Assembly (NCBI GenBank): GCA_011526045.1
Contig: WYBE01000074.1
Location: 1-49,038, forward strand
Direction: 5' to 3'
DNA length: 49,038 bases
Source: Nevskiales bacterium
GTDB taxonomy: Bacteria; Pseudomonadota; Gammaproteobacteria; Steroidobacterales; GCA-2729495
The position numbers and the translations under genes are program-made. The notes under the pieces are model-generated. The model was not told where the DNA came from, ran no database searches, and saw only the letters and a program-made list of their open reading frames with translations. Below, in pieces: positions 45,637 through 49,038 of the stretch; position 1 is the first letter of the stretch, and every line of letters begins with the position of its first letter.

Positions 45637-47079
45637 TCAGAAGAGCGCGCGGTTCAGCGCCAGGTGCGCCTGGATGCTGGCCGCAAAACCGAGGGCGACT
45701 GCCCAGGTCCAGCGCAGGTGCCCGAAGAACGTGTAGTCGCCGCGCGCCTGCCCCATCAGAGCGACACCGGCCGCCGAGCCGATCGATAGCAGCGAACCAC
45801 CGACACCGGCGGTGAGCGTGACCAGCAACCAGTGCCCGTGCGACATGTCGGGGGACATGTTGAGAACCGCGAACATGATCGGGATGTTGTCCACGACCGA
45901 CGAGGCGACACCGACGAGAACGTTCGCCGCCAGCGGACCGAGATCGGTGTAGGTGGCCCGCGCGAGCACATGCAGGTAGCCCAGCGCGCCGAGACCGCCG
46001 ACGCTGATGACCACGCCGTAGAAGAACAGCAGCGTGTCCCACTCGACCCGCTTCATGCTGACGAAGATGTCGAAGGGTTTTTTCGCCGGCTTGAAGCCTT
46101 CCGGAGCCGGCGGACGCATGGCCTCGGACATCGGACCGTTGTAGACGCGCAGCTCGTCGCGCCGGATCAGGTAACCCCAGGTGGTCAGCAGCCCCAGCCC
46201 CGTCATCATGCCGAGCGCCGGTGGCAGGTGCAGAAAGTTATGTCCGGCCACGGTGAGTGCGATGGTGAAGGCGAACAGGACGACGACGACGTAACCGCCC
46301 GGTTTCACCGTCGCACCGGCGCCGGTCGCGGCCGGCCTCGCGTCGGGCACCGCGAACGACATCGCGGCCGCGGGAATCAGCCAGTTCACCAGCGCAGGCA
46401 CGAACAGGTCGAAGAATTCGAAGAAAGTCACGACGCCGCGCTGCCAGACCATCAGCGTCGTGATGTCGCCGAACGGGCTGAAAGCGCCGCCGGCGTTGGC
46501 CGCCACGACGATATTGATGCATCCCAGGGAGATGAACCGCGGATTGCCGGCGCCGACGGCGATCACCACCGCGCCCATGACCAGGGCCGTGGTCAGGTTG
46601 TCGACGACCGGCGAGATCCAGAACGCCAGGGCCCCGGTGATCCAGAACAGTGCCCGCAGACGCAAGCCGCGGGCGACCAGCCAGTCCCGCAGCGCATCGA
46701 AGATCGCGCGTTCCTGCAGGGTGTTCACGAAGGTCATCGCCGAGAGCAGGAACAGCAGCAGCTCGCCATACTCTTCGATCTGGCTGCGCAGGATATCCCC
46801 CGCCCCGGCGATGCCGGCCTCGGCGTAGGCCACGCCGACCAGCATCCAGATCACCCCGGCGGCAATCACCATCGACTTCGACTTGCGCAGGTGGGTGAAC
46901 TCCTCGGCCACGACGAACGCGTAGGCGACGAGGAACACCAGCAGCGCGGCAATGGCAAATGGCGTGTGGATAAGATTGGCGGCGGCGATAGCCGGCTCCG
47001 CGCCGTCCGCCAGGGCGGCCGGTGCGAGTGCCAACCCGCCCAGCACGCCGCCTGCGCACCAGATCCAGGCCATCGACAT
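45637..47079 (-). CDS. nhaD: Sodium:proton antiporter NhaD
   Basis: A 480-aa polytopic protein of the NhaD/arsenite-permease (IT) superfamily. An N-terminal signal-like segment (AGGVLGGLALAPAALA) precedes about twelve helices. Conserved elements are ISPVVDNLTTALVMGAVVIA, VVAANAGGAFSPFGDITTLMVW and, in the second half, GVASSVVDNIPIMFAVLNM and GVGGSLLSIGSAAGVALMG; the paired DN motifs bind the ion. It exports Na+ or Li+ in exchange for protons at alkaline pH. The ATG at 47079 is supported by GGAG 7 bp upstream; an ATG at 47100 is also open. Confidence 0.93.
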   Translation of the reverse strand: MSMAWIWCAGGVLGGLALAPAALADGAEPAIAAANLIHTPFAIAALLVFLVAYAFVVAEEFTHLRKSKSMVIAAGVIWMLVGVAYAEAGIAGAGDILRSQIEEYGELLLFLLSAMTFVNTLQERAIFDALRDWLVARGLRLRALFWITGALAFWISPVVDNLTTALVMGAVVIAVGAGNPRFISLGCINIVVAANAGGAFSPFGDITTLMVWQRGVVTFFEFFDLFVPALVNWLIPAAAMSFAVPDARPAATGAGATVKPGGYVVVVLFAFTIALTVAGHNFLHLPPALGMMTGLGLLTTWGYLIRRDELRVYNGPMSEAMRPPAPEGFKPAKKPFDIFVSMKRVEWDTLLFFYGVVISVGGLGALGYLHVLARATYTDLGPLAANVLVGVASSVVDNIPIMFAVLNMSPDMSHGHWLLVTLTAGVGGSLLSIGSAAGVALMGQARGDYTFFGHLRWTWAVALGFAASIQAHLALNRALF

Positions 47080-47187
47080 TCGAACTCTCCGGGACGCCAT
47101 CCGCTGCGCAGCGTACCCCAGTGCGCGGCAAGTTGCCGGCCGGGCCCGTTCCGAAGGATCATAGCGGCGGGCAGCAGGAAGCGTGCA

Positions 47188-47619
47188 ATGACCACCAATG
47201 ACCAGGCGGACTCCGGATTCGGTGTCGGCGATTTCGCCTTGCGGCTCGTCATCGCGCTGGCGCTCGTATTACTGACCTTCAACCCCACCCGGTATTGCTT
47301 CGTCGCCTGGCTGATGCGGTCGATTGCGGCCGGTGAGGCCAGCGCCATTCACGCGCTGGCGGGTATCGTGCTGCTCATCGGCTGGGTGGTCTTCCTCAAC
47401 GCCGCCAGGGACTCCCTCGGCGCCGCGGGTTTCGTTCTGGGCGCGGCATTCTTCGCCGCGCTGGTGTGGGCGCTCACCGACTTCGACCTGATCGATCTCG
47501 ACTCGGGTACTGCCGTCGTCTGGATTGCCCTCATCTGCATCGCTGCCCTGCTCGCCGTCGGCATGTCATGGGGGCACTGGAAACGCCAGGCGAGCGGCCA
47601 GGTCGAGATGGACCGCTAG
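47188..47619 (+). CDS. Small membrane protein, DUF6524-like
   Basis: A 143-aa protein with four predicted helices (LRLVIALALVLLTF, IHALAGIVLLIGWVVFL, AAGFVLGAAFFAALVWAL, VVWIALICIAALLAVGMSW). NPTRYCFVAWLM after the first helix, and WALTDFDLIDLDSG, fit the DUF6524 group of small gammaproteobacterial membrane proteins; the family call is from memory of these motifs and less certain than the topology. It diverges from nhaD and converges with nhaR. AGGAA lies ~10 bp before the ATG. Its stop shares CTAG with the nhaR stop. Confidence 0.7.
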   Translation: MTTNDQADSGFGVGDFALRLVIALALVLLTFNPTRYCFVAWLMRSIAAGEASAIHALAGIVLLIGWVVFLNAARDSLGAAGFVLGAAFFAALVWALTDFDLIDLDSGTAVVWIALICIAALLAVGMSWGHWKRQASGQVEMDR

Positions 47620-48518
47620 GGCGCGGTCCAGGCCATCCCGGCGCGGCAGCTGTCGATCAGCCGCTGGATGGCAGGATGGCGTACGCGCCTGCCCAGTGTG
47701 AGCGCATAGAGACGGTCGACGAGCCCTGGAACCGTGCCGAGCTGAAGCAGGCCGTCGCGACGCTTCGCCTCCTCGGCCAGCGCCTGGCGGATCGGCACCA
47801 GGCCGTGGCCACGCGAAGCGAAGCCGTTCATCAGCGGGACATCGTCGAGCTCGCCGACGATGCGCGGCCGAATACCCTCTTCGGCAAACCAGGAGTCGAG
47901 CCCCTCGCGCAACACGCCGCCGGCAGACGGTAGCAGCAGCGGAGCGCCGTCGAGCGATCGCGGGAACCCCTCACGGTATCGTCCGGCCAGACGCGCCGTG
48001 CCGTAGATGCCAATGCGCGTCTCGCCGATCAGGTGCGCATGGATGGGTCCCGCGCTCGCGCGTGGCGGCAGGCGATCGGTTATCAATACGTGCACGGTGC
48101 CGGCAATCAGCGCGCGGCACATGGCATCGAGGCCGCCAACCGACACCTCGATCCTGACGGTGTTCTTCGACCCGAAGACCGGGCGCAGGGCGGCATAGAA
48201 CAACGACCTCGGCACCGAGGCGAGCATCGCGACGCGCAAGCGGCCTTCGCGCTGGCCCGAGACCGCCTCGACCAGCTCGAAACCGAGTCGGAAGATCTGC
48301 TCGCAGTAACTCGCCACGACCTCGCCCTGCGGAGTCAGGCGCACGCCACGTGACCGGCGCAGGAACAGTCTCGTGCCGAGCGCGGCTTCGAGCGAGGCGA
48401 GCTGCGCGCTCAGCGTCGAGTGGCGCACGCCGAGCAGACGGCTCGCGCCGGCGAGGCTGCCCTCCTGCGCGACGATCCAGAAGCGGTACAGATGGTGATA
48501 GTTGGGGCGAGCTGCCAT
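47616..48518 (-). CDS. nhaR: LysR-family transcriptional activator NhaR
   Basis: A 300-aa LysR protein. The start NYHHLYRFWIVAQEGSLAGASRLL and STLSAQLASLEAALGTRLFL matches NhaR (NYNHLYYFW...EGS...A). The effector domain (~95-300) carries FGLDAMCRALIAGTVHVLITDRLP-like features typical of NhaR/AmpR relatives. NhaR activates Na+/H+ antiporter genes in response to sodium; nhaD, one gene away, is the obvious target. The ATG at 48518 (MAARPNYHH) was chosen as the family start. Its TAG stop overlaps the convergent gene's TAG within a CTAG palindrome. Confidence 0.88.
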   Translation of the reverse strand: MAARPNYHHLYRFWIVAQEGSLAGASRLLGVRHSTLSAQLASLEAALGTRLFLRRSRGVRLTPQGEVVASYCEQIFRLGFELVEAVSGQREGRLRVAMLASVPRSLFYAALRPVFGSKNTVRIEVSVGGLDAMCRALIAGTVHVLITDRLPPRASAGPIHAHLIGETRIGIYGTARLAGRYREGFPRSLDGAPLLLPSAGGVLREGLDSWFAEEGIRPRIVGELDDVPLMNGFASRGHGLVPIRQALAEEAKRRDGLLQLGTVPGLVDRLYALTLGRRVRHPAIQRLIDSCRAGMAWTAP

Positions 48519-48594
48519 TCTCCCGCGGGCTCCTCGCAACTCAGGCGGCGACTCCTTCCGGCCGTTGCCTCATTGTGGCAGAGCGACTCACCCG

Positions 48595-48613
48595 AACGCA
48601 GCTGCGTTTTTTT
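48595..48613 (+). terminator. Palindrome followed by seven T residues, intrinsic-terminator-like
   Basis: AACGCAGCTGCGTT (48595-48608) is a perfect 14-bp palindrome running directly into a T-tract to 48613, as in a short intrinsic terminator for plus-strand transcription. No plus-strand gene ends here; it lies 77 bp upstream of nhaR on the opposite strand, so it could instead be an operator or stop antisense transcription into this region. Confidence 0.4.
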
Positions 48614-48935
48614 GGTTCTTCGCCGATCTGCGGGAATGCAGCGGCTCGCTGGTGGACGATGCGGTGGTCGCGGCCCCGGTGCGTGCCGCTCCTCGCACGT
48701 CCATGTGCTCGTCGCTATGGGTTACGCCGGCTGCTGCCCTCCTGGCAACCGGCTCCACACATGCCCGCGCCGGGGCCGCGCCCACCGCTGCATCCGCCTC
48801 GCCAGGGGCGATGTGTCGCACGACGACCGGGGCGTGGATCCGGATGCCAGGGGGGTGCGACTCCGCCCGTCTCCGGGCCGAGCCCATCAGCCGGCTGGCC
48901 GAGCAGGCACCGCGAGCAAGGCTAAGCTCGCAGAG

Positions 48936-48957
48936 GCAGCGGCAGGGATGCCGCTGC
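48936..48957. repeat. Extragenic hairpin GCAGCGGCA-GGGA-TGCCGCTGC
   Basis: A perfect 9-bp stem closed by a GGGA loop. The core GGCAGGGATGCC resembles short dispersed extragenic hairpins in several gammaproteobacteria (family recalled, not verified). About 30 bp further on, GACCCAAGGATGTC has a weaker but similar shape. No U-tract follows. Confidence 0.45.
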
Positions 48958-49038
48958 TGCGCGCCCACGAGACCCAAGGATGTCGAGTGGCGCGCACTCC
49001 GCAGCGAGCACGCCTGCGAGGGCACCCGCAGGGCCAGC

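Larger units (their letters stand above)
48519..49038. other. ~520-bp end region without a convincing gene
   Basis: Both strands contain open frames, but they are Arg/Pro/Ser-rich, lack SDs and match nothing recognisable. The region does hold a palindrome with a T-run at 48595-48613, a small hairpin GCAC-GTCCAT-GTGC (48695-48708) and a strong hairpin at 48936-48957. An ATG at 48980 opens a plus-strand frame to the window end (MSSGAHSAASTPARAPAG...), but its composition and the missing SD make it doubtful. Confidence 0.5.

Noticed and set aside
45832..47187. Long plus-strand open frame extending the DUF6524-like gene upstream through nhaD
   Set aside because: The upstream part is antisense to nhaD and low-complexity; the ATG at 47188 with an SD begins the membrane protein.
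48588..49025. 145-codon minus-strand frame and an overlapping 191-codon plus-strand frame at the window end
   Set aside because: No SD, no signal or domain, compositionally like other shadow frames in GC-rich DNA.

Overview
The window is high-GC DNA, densely packed with genes, most of them with ATG/GTG/TTG starts and Shine-Dalgarno (SD) sequences. The gene content is that of a free-living gammaproteobacterium: a divergent ilvY/ilvC pair, prfC, hrpB, uup, dusB, an nhaD/nhaR pair and a gamma-glutamyl-putrescine pathway. Extragenic repeats built on GTAGGAGCG...CGCGAC resemble the REP families of Xanthomonadales/Nevskiales-type genomes. The genus cannot be fixed from the sequence alone. No rRNA, tRNA or CRISPR array was seen, and no prophage.

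Layout. 1-1.3 kb is accessory: the end of an IS3-family element, then a DUF3883 (nuclease-like fold) gene. 1.3-1.9 kb holds a small secreted protein between two copies of the last ~30 bp of an ABC permease gene. 1.85-7.36 kb is one leftward operon: a PadR regulator, a small secreted protein, a MacA-like adaptor, a MacB-type ATPase and two MacB/FtsX-type permeases. Its promoter is covered by two palindromic operators. 7.4-10.5 kb carries a VOC protein, a universal stress protein, a TerC-family membrane protein, a lipoprotein, a frameshifted META-domain protein and a methyltransferase. 10.6-14.5 kb has envelope-type genes: a membrane-anchored GT2, a GT-C-like 668-aa membrane protein and a methyltransferase. 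14.6-16.7 kb is ilvY/ilvC.

16.9-28.8 kb is mostly housekeeping: prfC, an enoyl-CoA hydratase, a REP array, gdhA, dusB, a secreted esterase, uup, DUF1993, DoxX, an RlmN-type radical SAM enzyme and an unusual FGGY kinase. 28.9-31.7 kb has a GT2 diverging from two PAPS-type sulfotransferases, which suggests a sulfated surface glycan. It is followed by hrpB, DUF2905, a PEBP/YbhB-type protein, a secreted protein of unknown function and an HExxH-lipoprotein fusion.

36.8-45.5 kb carries a dispersed polyamine-catabolism set: a PuuB-like oxidase at 36.8 kb, then puuD-puuA-spuC as a leftward operon at 45.5-41.9 kb. A secreted carboxylesterase, an MFS exporter and a Ni/Co-type transporter lie between them. 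45.6-48.5 kb is nhaD, a DUF6524-like protein and nhaR. The last ~520 bases hold no convincing gene but several hairpins.

I did not find a clearly new multi-gene system. The items most worth checking are the PadR double operator sitting on a near-leaderless promoter, the HExxH-lipoprotein fusion, the permease-tail duplication, the REP repeats (including one that supplies a stop codon inside the puu operon) and the FGGY kinase lacking a glycerol-binding glutamate.
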